DNA of 64,000 nucleotides from contig JANPYM010000002.1 in NCBI GenBank assembly GCA_025890175.1, positions 1,750,091 through 1,814,090 of the forward strand, written 5' to 3'. Both the position numbers and the translations under genes were made by a program. The notes beneath the pieces are model-generated. The model was not told where the DNA came from and searched no databases. It saw only the letters and a list, made by a program, of their open reading frames with translations. Below are positions 12,226 through 23,400 of this stretch, in pieces. Numbering within the stretch: position 1 is the first letter of the stretch; every line of letters starts with the position of its first letter. The stretch is from Ciborinia camelliae (lineage: Eukaryota; Ascomycota; Leotiomycetes; Helotiales; Sclerotiniaceae).

Positions 12226-12656
12226 TTATCGAGAAGTTGGAAGACGGCTGGCTGGCTGGCTTGGTGATGAGAGAAATGATGCAAGCAACAGGGCCAATAT
12301 CTGAAGACATCTTTTTTGCTTGTTTGCTTTCAAAATTCTAATTCTAAAGCATTTTAATTTCGAAGGCCGAAAGCCTAAAGTTGATTCTTTACTTGACAAC
12401 AGAATGTTCGAAGATACTGTTTATTACCTTGATAAATATTACTTCAATTTCTTAAGTGATAAAAATATAAACAAGATTTAGGTCTCTCGTCAAAACCCAT
12501 ATTATAAATATAAAACCTTACTCCCTAGGAGTTTTCCTCCAGCTCTCACCACTACTCAACTCAAAAAAAGTAAACTTTTCCCCGTCACCCTTTTTTTTTT
12601 TTAAAAAAAAAGGAACAAAAGGAAAAAAAAAGAACACATCATGAAAAATATTGAAC
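12226..12656. other. Spacer between VPS62-like gene and tRNA-Thr
   Basis: AT-rich 3' flank of the VPS62-like gene with T- and A-homopolymers at 12590-12630. Seen from the minus strand, a short T run just beyond 12657 is a plausible Pol III stop for the tRNA. Confidence 0.5.
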
Positions 12657-12752
12657 TGCCCGTTCTAGGAATCGAACCTAGGATCTCATCATTTGAAGGA
12701 TGCAATGGATTGCAAGTACTAGTGATGCGCTTTACCGCTAAGCCAAACGGGC
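12657..12752 (-). tRNA. tRNA-Thr(AGT), with 24-nt intron
   Basis: Cloverleaf read by hand on the minus strand. The acceptor GCCCGTT pairs with AACGGGC, followed by discriminator A. The D stem is GCT/AGC, the anticodon stem CATCA/TGATG, and the T arm CTAGG-TTCGATT-CCTAG. The anticodon is AGT at 12720-12718, and a 24-nt intron (12716-12693) follows base 37 as in nuclear tRNAs. AGT is expected to be edited to IGU to read ACU/ACC/ACA. A second copy at 42527 differs by one intron base. Confidence 0.93.
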
Positions 12753-14392
12753 TGAATCAGATGCTGTTCTGATGGTGCGGTACAACGAAATTAGGTATAT
12801 ATTTCAATATCGGCAAGCCCCACTTGATTTCCAAGGGCAGTGGGGTGGTGGGGAATGAGTAATTAAGTGGGGAGGGAATGTGCTTCTCCTTAGATAGTGA
12901 TGGTGAGAGAAAACATTGATATGACTCAACTGGGAGTGGATTGTAAGTGTAATTCGAAATTTGGTTGGCAGTGGAAGTTGGGGAGGCAGAGATAACGGTG
13001 TGGTGAGGTATGAGCACTGGGAGGAACGATATGATTTGGCCTTGCTAATAGACGCCGAGCATGGAAAATTCGAATCGATGATAGGTTATCAGATAGATTT
13101 TGCTCTTGTGTTAATCTCAAATGAAGATATGACACCAATTGTTGAGACGCCAATCGTTCCCCAGACATATAATACTTCGACAAATAAAATAATGGCAATG
13201 AGGATTGGACTCCGTGGTTGACTTTGAGGACTAAGTATAGTAAAGAGAACCACATAGCAAATGACCAAAAAAAACATTTAGAACATCCGAGTATTGGGAA
13301 TCAAAGGCAGTGCTATAGTATAATAAAGTAAATCTGCATTTCGGATAAAAATCGCGCGATAGAACTATTGTAGCAATGATTGGGATCGTTGCAACAATTG
13401 GTGATTGCGTGCCAAACGCGAAATCCTCACTCGCTGAACTACAGTGAAAATTGCAGGATTATTGTGGCCTTGATCTTGATCAAACTTGCGGTCTTCCTCC
13501 CCTGTAGAGCATGTATATCACTGCGCGGCAAAGTGATTTCCATCTGAAAGGTCCTTAGAATGTGCTGTGAGAAGTTGATATGACTTGAAGATATAGTAAA
13601 GACCGATGATCATCGGAACGCGTCAGTCGTGATACTAAAGTGTTAACCCAATGTGACACCAGACTGGAAAATGTTGGGGTTGTGCCATCATTTCAGAAGT
13701 TGCACTAGCAACCTCATATTAAGATCTCGGGATTCCGAGGAGATTTGTTTTACGCACAAAATTGAGCTTCGCATCATGAATAACATGATGCTGGAGGTTA
13801 AATCTCACGTGAAATCTTTAAAGAATCGATTTCCGTGTATGCACTTACTGTAATAGTAAGAGTAAAAGTAACCTTTAGTTGGGTACTGATCATTTAGGAA
13901 AACACGCTAAGCCAATTTGGAGCTACAACACAATCCATACAGTACCTAGTCTGTCCAATTCTCGTCTATCATGGACATCAACACATCCTACTCATCCACC
14001 GATATCTGAGCAATTGAACATTATATTTGACATACACATCATCAGTATGAGAAGTGGCTATTCTGTTTTGGGATTTCCAAAGTCAACCCATATGTACAGT
14101 ACAATTATTCTTCAGCGTAGTTTGTTTGAGAATGTTCACAATAAGATAAAGCTCACGATTTGTACAATAAGAAATCTTCACTTCTTTGTTTGGATTAGCT
14201 GTATCGGGTAATGGTTTCTTATGTCGAGCAAGTTGCTTTGTACTGTCTTAACCGGTTGCGGGTTTTCATTGAATTTGAAAATAATTTCTAGTACCCTTTG
14301 TCTCAGACAATTATACATTTAGCACCTCGATACGTTTCTTGCTTTCTACACCAAACTCCATATCAATTTCAGAACTCGAATACTTTTTCATC
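12753..14392. other. Spacer before the kinase-like gene
   Basis: About 1.6 kb containing only short frames without recognisable domains. I see no convincing gene or RNA. The last 150 bases are the leader of the kinase-like gene. Confidence 0.5.
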
Positions 14393-16462
14393 ATGGCCAG
14401 CGAAGGCGATCCAATTCAAACCATTGCTGGGTTTCAAGCATTTAGGGAAGCCGATTTACATTGGCACACTCCTCTTGGACAATTTTGGAAATTCAAAGAG
14501 CGAATCCACAATGGTACCTCTGCACTCTACGCCCACTACACATATGAAGGCGGCGTTGCTCCTCACACTAGGGATGTAGTTCTCAGAATCGGCTATCAAC
14601 CACTCCATCGCGAACGACGCAATGGCTACCCAGAAGATTATAGCGGGGCCAGACAAGAAGGAGAGTTCTTGGAAGTGATCTCTGGATTATATTTTCGTCC
14701 GGACAATTTCTTCGGCAAACATGGACCTATTCGGATAGGACAACCTCGACGTCCGAAAAATATTCTGAGGCTATATAATAAACAAGTAGTGGGACCAAAA
14801 CCACCAAAACCGGGAGAAAGACGGAAGGCAGAATCGAAACAAAAATTAGAACCAGAATCGGTACCAGAACCGGAACCAGAATCGGAACCAAGACGTAGTG
14901 TAAATTTTTTGGAATATTGTCCAGGTGTTACCTGGGAAGGCAAAAGGTGGTACAATTTAGAGGTTTTTGATAGGCAGGACATTGAACCGATTGCCGAGAT
15001 AGACATCTGGGGGATTTTCAAACAGTTTACGAGGATGCTGATGATGCTGGATAATGGAAATGAAATTCCCATCGATGAAGGGACGAGTGGTGACAGGCAA
15101 CTACCGTTCTGGGAAAAATCAGAGATTTGTCATTATAATATTGAGCCGAGAAATAGTAAGTTTTCCTAGTCGCATTGGTGGGATGGATTTTGACGCGAAC
15201 ATGCAGTTTTGATTGGGTATCGAGAAGCTGAGGGTGATCGTCTGCCTACGCTTAAGGTGCGTCCCATCATGAGTGTGCCGAGAGAGCGAGAAAATAATAA
15301 ACTTCACAGCTTTGTGATTTTAAAGACGCACTCCAGGTCCCTACGCATTATATGCAAGCGGAAATCGGACGTTACAGATTTCCAAATCAAGACAATGGCC
15401 GAGAAGGCTACCGGGCACCCGTGAGTTGGAAATCTCCTCTGTTTTGTTTTCATCCATGGCGCTTACATTCATTTTCATCCATAGGAAGCACTCCTCGCCG
15501 AGACCGAGATGGTCAATCCCTTCCGCCATGGAACATGTAGCAATATATTCCAATTCGCCAATATACTGCGCGTCCTGATGCTTCGAGATCAATCCGTCAG
15601 CACGCACCTTCTTCCCACCGATGAAGATTTCATTCTGGGTCTCGGGGAGTATTCGGAGAAGCACCCACTATCATATGCAGCACCTCTCCGCAAAACAAAG
15701 GATAAAGTCGTGCGCAACCAGTACAGCGCCGCGTTGAAAGACGTCATCATAGAATGCATGAGGGAAAGTCCCAGCCAACGACCTCTGCCTAAAACTCTCT
15801 GGTGTATAGTTCGCGAGGGCTACGAAAATTGCAAAGCGAACTTCAAGGGCCCTCACGATCCCCAAAGACCCTCGCGAACGTGGCCCAAAGTCCATCCCAT
15901 CTTCGCCAACACCAGCGTCGCGCGACCCCATTCGAGAACCCCCGTCCCCAGCTGGTTGACCCCCTATCCCGAGTGGAAAGATGAAATCCCACCTCCCAGC
16001 CCCCGCCAGCTATCGCCGGAAATGAGAGGCCGCGATTCGGACGGTCAATACTATGTAGATGACCCCTATCTGGGCGATGACATTCACCATTTACTACCGG
16101 ATGATTTTCCGCGCAGTCGGCCCCAAGTCCCGCGTCGTCACCCGCATGGATATCCGATCCTCGAAGAGAGACCCAGTGTTAATATTCCCGAGCACTTGAG
16201 GGATACTCCCGGGAGTATCACGAGGAATCTGCAGTTGATGCGCTATTATGAGAGGCTGGGAGATATGTGGATGGGCGAGGAAAATTATTGGAAGATGTTG
16301 GAGGCCGGCTTGGATCCGCAAACTTATAATTGGGGTATGAGGATTCCGGATCCCGAGAGGGTATTGGATAAGGATCCCTTGTCTGGAAATGAGTATGATG
16401 AGGGGGATTCGGAGGATGAGGAAGGCAGGGGAGATGAGGGGGGTGGGGATGATAAAGCTTGA
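14393..16462 (+). CDS. Protein kinase-like protein, predicted pseudokinase
   Basis: Deduced exons 14393-15155, 15207-15256, 15337-15420 and 15485-16462 give 624 residues. The kinase resemblance lies in the middle: an EIDIWGIFKQF helix, the catalytic-loop equivalent HYNIEPRNILIG (247-258), PTLK, and GREGYRAPE (292-300, the APE motif), then a C-lobe with SPSQRP (subdomain XI-like). The HRD aspartate is Asn249, and no DFG is found between PTLK and the APE loop, so phosphotransfer is unlikely unless the gene model is wrong. Pro/Glu repeats near residues 155-170 and a Pro-rich and acidic C-terminal tail (ending in Asp/Glu/Gly) are probably disordered. The ATG at 14393 has the better context (TCATCATGG); an in-frame ATG at 14339 would add 18 residues. 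It faces the CofD-like gene with 220 bases between stops. Confidence 0.72.
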
Positions 16463-16682
16463 AAGGAGATGAGGTACCCGGGTGCTGTAGGAAGTTGAGG
16501 TAGCATGGGTATTTGATTCAGGTGGTAATCTGGTTGCGTATTGACTTTTGGCAACGGTGAACCGTAGTCTTTCGGGTTAGGCTCATTAGACGAGAAACCA
16601 AACATTCATTTCAAAGGACAGTATCGTTGTATAAAAATACTCTCACTCAACCTCGACCTCTATAACACATCTCTAATAATGA

Positions 16683-18575
16683 TTAACCAAGATAAGTATA
16701 TCTTCTTCCCTTATCCCCCTTTCCGCCAAGAATAGCCTCCAGCGCTTGTCCCAAACCCACGCCATCATATTTCATTCCCGCACTATCCCCACCCAGAGCC
16801 CCCACAATCTCTTCAACATTCATATGACCACTCACCTCATCTTCACTCTTCAGCAAATCAATCACGGGATTCTTCAACATGACAACTTCAGGTTCCGCTC
16901 TCCTTCCATAAACCCTCACGGCTTCAATACCCAATCTCTTCAACTCAGCTCGGTCTACCGAAGGTGTTCCTGGCCCTTCAAGATATACCACATGTGTGAT
17001 ATACTTCTTCCATTCTCCTTCTCCTACCTTATTTTCGTATTCATCTTCGTCTTTTCCATGGCTATTTCCATTTCCGTTCCCGCAACATCCGCGGACAATC
17101 GCTTGAATGAAATCTTTCGCAGTGTATGCCGGAGTTTCGCGATCTAAACAGCCATTTAAAATAAGAACCTTGAATTTAATCATCGGATCCGCAATCGCTT
17201 GACCAACATCTCTAAGAATAAGACAGGGAAGAATGGAAGTGTAGAGTGATCCTATGCTATATATAACGCAAGTGGCGTCTTCTAATGCTTCTAGTACTTT
17301 GGTGTTGGGAGCTGGTCTAATTTCTTGTCCGTAGGGATTGATGTACCAAATTCTTTCGATGGGACTGGATAATTCTTCCGTGTGTGATTTTTGGAAATCT
17401 ATATTTTGTTTTCGGAGGGTGGGGAGAGAGCCGGGGAGATTGGCGTCTTCGATGAGGTCGTGGGCATGGAGGTCGACGGATAGTCGCTTGTTCCATGTAG
17501 CTGGGCTAACGGGCTGGGTGGGTACGAATGTTGGGGCGATGGGATGGGATATGTTGTTTTGGCCGACGATGATTGTGCCTGAATGTGAAGTTATGTTAGA
17601 AGTTGCCCATCGTGAGAATTTCACGTGGGTTATAGAGGAGGGGAGCTTGAGCTTGTCTATCTTACCGTCTCGTAATCCTGCAGATATATGATATGAAAAG
17701 TTACTATTGATAGCAGGAATCACTTCGACATTATCTTTTACACCCGTAATACTCCCCAAAAGATAAATCGCAGCCTCGAAACTTCCTGTAAAGATCCGAG
17801 CACCGGTCAAGAATAAATTGCCGACGGATGCTGCCTGGAAATTGAAGACAGAGGTAGGACGAGCTCGCTTGACAATCTCGAGGTTAATGGTGTTGAGAAA
17901 AGAACGAATCAGTTCCCGCTTGGGAGAGGTGATTCCACCCCATAAGGGAGAGTGTCCTTCAACTATGGCAAGCCATTCATGTTTGGCTTCTTGAGGTGAT
18001 GGGTCAAGACGATGATTGAAGAACGTTTTTAGAGCGGATTTCTCGGTGTTCACTCCGGTGGGATCTTCGGGGATGAGTCGGACAAGTCTACCTAGAATTA
18101 GACTTTTAGTTTGATGCTCGACATATTTTGTTGCATTCTGAATTCTGCATGCTATTGTGAGGAGTTGACCACTTCACACAACCCAGGAACGTGTACAATG
18201 ATCACGTGACTGTGATTATTTAATGTATTGGGTTCTCCTGAAAGGTTTGGGAGTGGCAGAAGGGGAGAAACTTCTCTCAATGACACAGCATGATGCATGC
18301 CAATTTGAAGATATGAGGTAGTAACTTACTTCTCACATCACCAATACCAGGACCACCAAAGACACGAATAAGCTCAGAGGAAGAGCCTCCATTGTCACTG
18401 ATGGGGATGATACTGAGAATGATCATTAGTCTCATTCCCTGATATGTATTCTCATCAAGGGAATCTGAACTTACTAGCTCAAAGAACAGGCCTTATCTTC
18501 CGCAACCTTTCCAAATACATCCACCAGATTATTGGCGGCACTTCCGCCAGAAAACACGACGATACGACGATTCAT
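16683..18575 (-). CDS. CofD/UPF0052 family protein (YvcK/2-phospholactate transferase fold)
   Basis: Deduced exons on the minus strand: 18575-18475, 18412-18330, 18091-17666 and 17578-16683, 501 residues. The N-terminus has a Rossmann-like nucleotide site (VVFSGGSAANN, 6-16) and IPISDNGGSSSE (36-47) with FGGPGIGDVRS, hallmarks of CofD and of bacterial YvcK. GQNNISHP (209-216) is recreated when an 87-base in-frame intron (17665-17579) is removed. Members transfer phospholactyl groups in coenzyme F420 synthesis or, as YvcK, bind UDP-sugars to control cell-wall metabolism. Fungi are not known to make F420, so the substrate is unknown. A Gly/Asn-rich insertion near the C-terminus (GNGNGNS) looks lineage-specific. 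A CACGTGA site lies within intron 2 (near 18201). Confidence 0.85.
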
Positions 18576-20416
18576 GATTGAGACTCGACCTCAAGGATTA
18601 ATCTTCAATGATTGATTTTTGTTCTCAACTTTTGAAATATGAAAGGAAAGAAAGCTTCATGCTACCATCTTTCAGGTAAGAGTGGGCGAGTTAGAGATGG
18701 TTCAGGGGATTGAATGAGCAGATATTGATACACGTTGTGGTTTGGTTTCTAGGTGATGAGATGAGATGTGATGATATGTAGAGTGGCCGTGGGAAGGGGA
18801 AATTGATAAAGGCGGAAATGCAATATAGGAAGGAGCAGGTTGCGATATCAACACGGCTTGTACTAAGAGAAGAAAGTCATCACTACCTACTTATCAAATT
18901 GTAATCATCAATAGATTGAATTGAACAGTTAGTAGTCAATACTGCATACTACTGTATATTTGTGATGGGAAAATTGAATACAGAATCCCCCTCTAAAGAA
19001 CCCCCCTCGCTCCCCCCCTCTGATATATTTTGCATGTACTCCGTAATACGGTACCTATCTACCTACATACACTCATCCTTTTTTATTTTTGGCTAGCAAC
19101 CATCGTTTTTTATATGAGGCTTTAAACCCCTGATAGAGTTTGGTAGAGTTTGATATCGTCATTTTAAGTTGCTCCAGTTCCAAGGTTTGTTTAGAACATC
19201 CATAAATGGAAGAATTAATTCTACTCCATACTTCGTAGAACGGGGATGGAATGATAATGGAATAATAGAAACAATTTTAAGGGATCGTGGCGAACCGAAA
19301 CTTGGGTAGGGTGGCTGGAGGGAGGTAGATGTAGTAAAATAATTTGGGGCGTCCCCTATTTCCAATGAGCCACACCGTCCTCCTAGGTACACCTATCACC
19401 ATACCTACTACCTCCCCTATCGCCGAATTTGACCTTATCTTTCATCCCTTTTCGTCTGAACCCCATAGGTTACCTAGGTACCTACCTACCTCCTTACCGG
19501 TCCAGGTATCCTCAATATCCTCATCAAATCCATCCACGTCCATCTGTTCGCCGGATGCATTTATTTATATGCCTACCTAGGAAAGGAGGTATTCAAAGGA
19601 ATACCAATACTGGTAGCTAACTGGTAAACCTACCTAGATTACCTAGGATCCAAAAATATTAATGGGTCCAATACGATGAAGTCGTATTATTATTACCTTA
19701 TTGTTAGTAGAAAGCAAACGGAAGCATGAGGTATAATTTATTATTACCTTCCTACCTATTTACTATTCACAGTCCAAATACGGCAATCGTCAACGGCAGT
19801 CTATGAAAGTAAGTACCCGGACCTCTTTATTAATAAGGTACAAAGCGGAAATCCCATATTCATACCTATCCATATCCATAGCGATCCATACTTGCCCGCC
19901 CATCTCTCACCTCCCTAATAAATTATTACCTAGGTAGGTCCCTAGCCACCTAGCCACCTAGCTATGTATTGTATAATCCATCTTTTAGCTTCGAAACTTA
20001 CCACCACAAGGCTCAAGCTTTAATAAAGGAACACATCACTTCAACCAGTGACTGACCTATCAATTCAACCCAATCCAATTATCCTACGAGTCCTGCTATT
20101 CACTCCCTTCTAGATTCTTGTAGCTTTCCCTTGGCTATGAAATAATGTTGATTTTCTAATTTTCTACACGACATACCTAGGTATTCAGGAGATTCCAATT
20201 AGACACATTTGATCTCAATTTACCCCCATTCCCCACCCAACCAGAACTTCACTTGTCTCTAAGTAATGAAAACGCGCGAATGGAATTTATGGAATTTATT
20301 TTCTTGCTAATACCAGAGTCTCTTTGTTAGAGAGGAGCTCCATCATTTTTCTGTTTACATATCTGTCTGCGAAGAAACTATGCGAATGGCGTTTTGCGAC
20401 TGACAATTAAGCTGCC
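18576..20416. other. Intergenic region with many CCTAGGTA words, FMP27 promoter
   Basis: This spacer between the minus-strand CofD-like gene and the plus-strand FMP27 gene serves both promoters. It is dense in ACCTACCTAGG/CCTAGGTAGG words (for example 19471-19495, 19571-19580, 19927-19970, 20176-20183). No coding gene was recognised. Confidence 0.5.
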
Positions 20417-23400
20417 ATGGCATTGTTAAATCCCACCTTCATCTTTGGGGTGGTAGTTCTCCTATACCTTTCATCATTCATACTTTTTGCCATACTGCGA
20501 ATTATAACGGGAATATCGATCCAGCGCATCGGTTACTTCTCTCTGAGGAGACTCGCATTTACTCCGAAAGATGGCATCAAGATTGAGATTCGAGGTCTGG
20601 GACTGAATATCCATCGTCCAACTTTTGCACAACCAACATGGCTCAGCATTGTTCTGACGGAGCTGGCAATTACTCTAGATTTGAAGGTTTTGGATGGAGG
20701 CAAATCGGCACGCAGTCCAAAGGCAAATGGAGCTGTGGAAGAAAAAGAACGGGGGGAAAAGGGTCAGGAAGAAAAAGGGCAGAATGGCTCAAGTCGCGAA
20801 GTCGAGTCCGAGATTAAACCACTTTCTAGACGTGCTACCTCCTTCGAACCGCAGCGCAGCAAAATGTGGGAGCAACTTACGAGCATCAAGGATCGAATCA
20901 AACGCCTACACCGTAATATACATTTGATTCGAATGGTGGATGTCGTGGCCTCAAATTCGTCAATAACCGTGGTTAATGTTGGCAACATACAGTTGGGAAG
21001 TCTTACAATGGCAGTGGATACCAGGATGAAAACGGTTGATCGTGGGAGGATGTTTACACATGCGAAGAGCGAAAACAGCAATCAGCACCCAGCAGAATGG
21101 ATGCTGACTATTCGCAGCGTTTTGTTTACACCGGAAGGAGGGGAGTCTTTGGAGGTGCTAGATCACCTCACATTGAACATACATGGACTATTACACAAGG
21201 AACTTGATGGTCTGCGAGAGGCAGCAATCGCTCTCAAACTGGGCCGAGTTCATATACCATATGACGATATAAATACGTGTATAAACAAATATAAGGGTTT
21301 GCGACAACCGCGCAAAACAAAAGATGGAAAGGCTGCACCCAAGGAGATATTTGTGGCAAGCCCTGTCGGGGAGGTCGACGGTCCTGGAAGTGAAGAGGAA
21401 AACCTTGTACAAACAGTATCGGATTCTAAAGAGTTTGCGAGCTCCATCCTTCGGGGCATTAAGGAAGTACAATTTGCAGTCAGCTACGTTGGATTCAGTA
21501 AGAAAATCACCTCAATACAGCCTGCAGGCTCACCAATGTATTTCAATGCTTCTATGAAGGAGGTTGGAGTGGACCTTCATCGTTTGGATCAAAAGTCCCC
21601 CGCCCACCGAATGTATTTTTCATCAAAAGATATAGCTCACCAGGCTCTTGTTGCTGCTCTATCCATCTCCATCGGAGTCGATGATGGCCGGGGGAGATCC
21701 GATAGGTTGGTCTATGTTCCAATGGCAACTACCACAATTCGAACTACATCTCTATCAAAAACCGTACAATTTGCTACGGATAATAGTGCAGATGAGCGAA
21801 ACGCAAATATTTTGTTCGCTAATGCCGTTGTTACATCACCTTCTATTGATCTTGATCCAAGACATCTTCCCCTTGTTTTAGCTATGGCAAAATCAAAGCC
21901 AAAGTCCAAAAAAGATCACACACCAGAGAGTCATGTACTGATCTCCCGGTTATTACCTAAAGCCAATGTCAAAATATCGATGCACGAGCCTGTTCTTCGA
22001 ATTTCTTTACCTCCCGTTGAAGAAACGGCAGATGAAGATGATTTCGATCTTATCATATCTTCCATTTCTTCCATATCTCTTGATATAGAATCTTCCCATT
22101 CCTCAGTAGGAGAACTGCATTATAGTCTCGGTTCTACATTACGACTACAGTCTCATGATCTCTATTACCAAACATGTTCCGGATCTCGGTTTGATTTACT
22201 CCAAATCGAAACGCTCGATCTGAAAGTCTCAGTCAGTGCCAATCCAGAAGTTTATGTTGTGGCTACGGGTAATGTCCAGACGTTCTCGGTACATATGATT
22301 CGACCAGAGATCAGTGATGGTGTCCGCCAGATCGTTCGTCAACTCAGGCTCAACGTTGAGCCAGATAAGAAGACTCATTCTAGAACTTCTCGAGACACAA
22401 ATTTTATCCGGGCATTACCTCCATGGTTGTTGCACTTTCAACTCCAGGGCTCCAATTTCAGCGCTGAAGTAGCTGGAATTGACGAATCAATAGCAGATGA
22501 CACACGCGGTGTTGCAATTCAACTAGAATCTTGGACAGCGGAATACAGAGCCCAAAAAGTTGAATCCCTTGAACGACGCGTTCGTCGTCGCGCAGGAAGC
22601 CGTTCTCTTACCCCCGACCCAGAAACATTCCTTACAATGCCTGCTCCCTCGCCCCGGAAGAAGCGTGATCAAAATCCAACTGATGGTAGGCGATTGGCTA
22701 TCCATGTTCGTGGCTTTGAATCATTTGTTGTCGAATCAACAGAAAAGTGGGAAGTAGAACCTTTTGTTTCGATACCTAAATTTGAAGTCGCTCTTTCAAC
22801 TTCAAGCGATAATCAAGGGCCGATATTCCATCTCAATTCCTACGTGAAAAGTGTTTTAGTACAATATTCGTTATATCGACATTACGCATGCGGTGTGGCT
22901 TCGACAGTTCTTAGGAAAGCTTTTGTTCGCACAAATGCCGATGTTGCCGAAGCAGAAGAGGTGGCACGTGCAATAGCATTGTCAAGAAAATCTGATGCTG
23001 CTACACTTCTGTCACCAGTTACTTCCCCTGGTGGATTCGTTTGGCCTGGAAATGATGATCAGGAATTCTCCTTCGGGGTCAAAGAATTGGTCACAGTAGA
23101 TTTTAGGTCCACTTTAATTCAAGTCAAGGCTCATATGCCATCGGACCCTAAACTAATGCTTCAAATATATGGCGTCGATGCAGGTCGCCACAGATGGTCG
23201 GCACCTTTCTTCCATGCTAAGCTAGTTCGTTTGTATGCCGAGGCTCCGCAAATGAAGAAAGTCTGGGCTAGGATTGTCAGTATTAAATCGGCTAGAGTTG
23301 ATCTTCGCGAGAAACGTCACATGCGTAGCTCCGGTGAGATGCACGAAGAAAAGACAATCGATGTTACAACCAATGCCATAAGACTGGCGGTACCACATCA

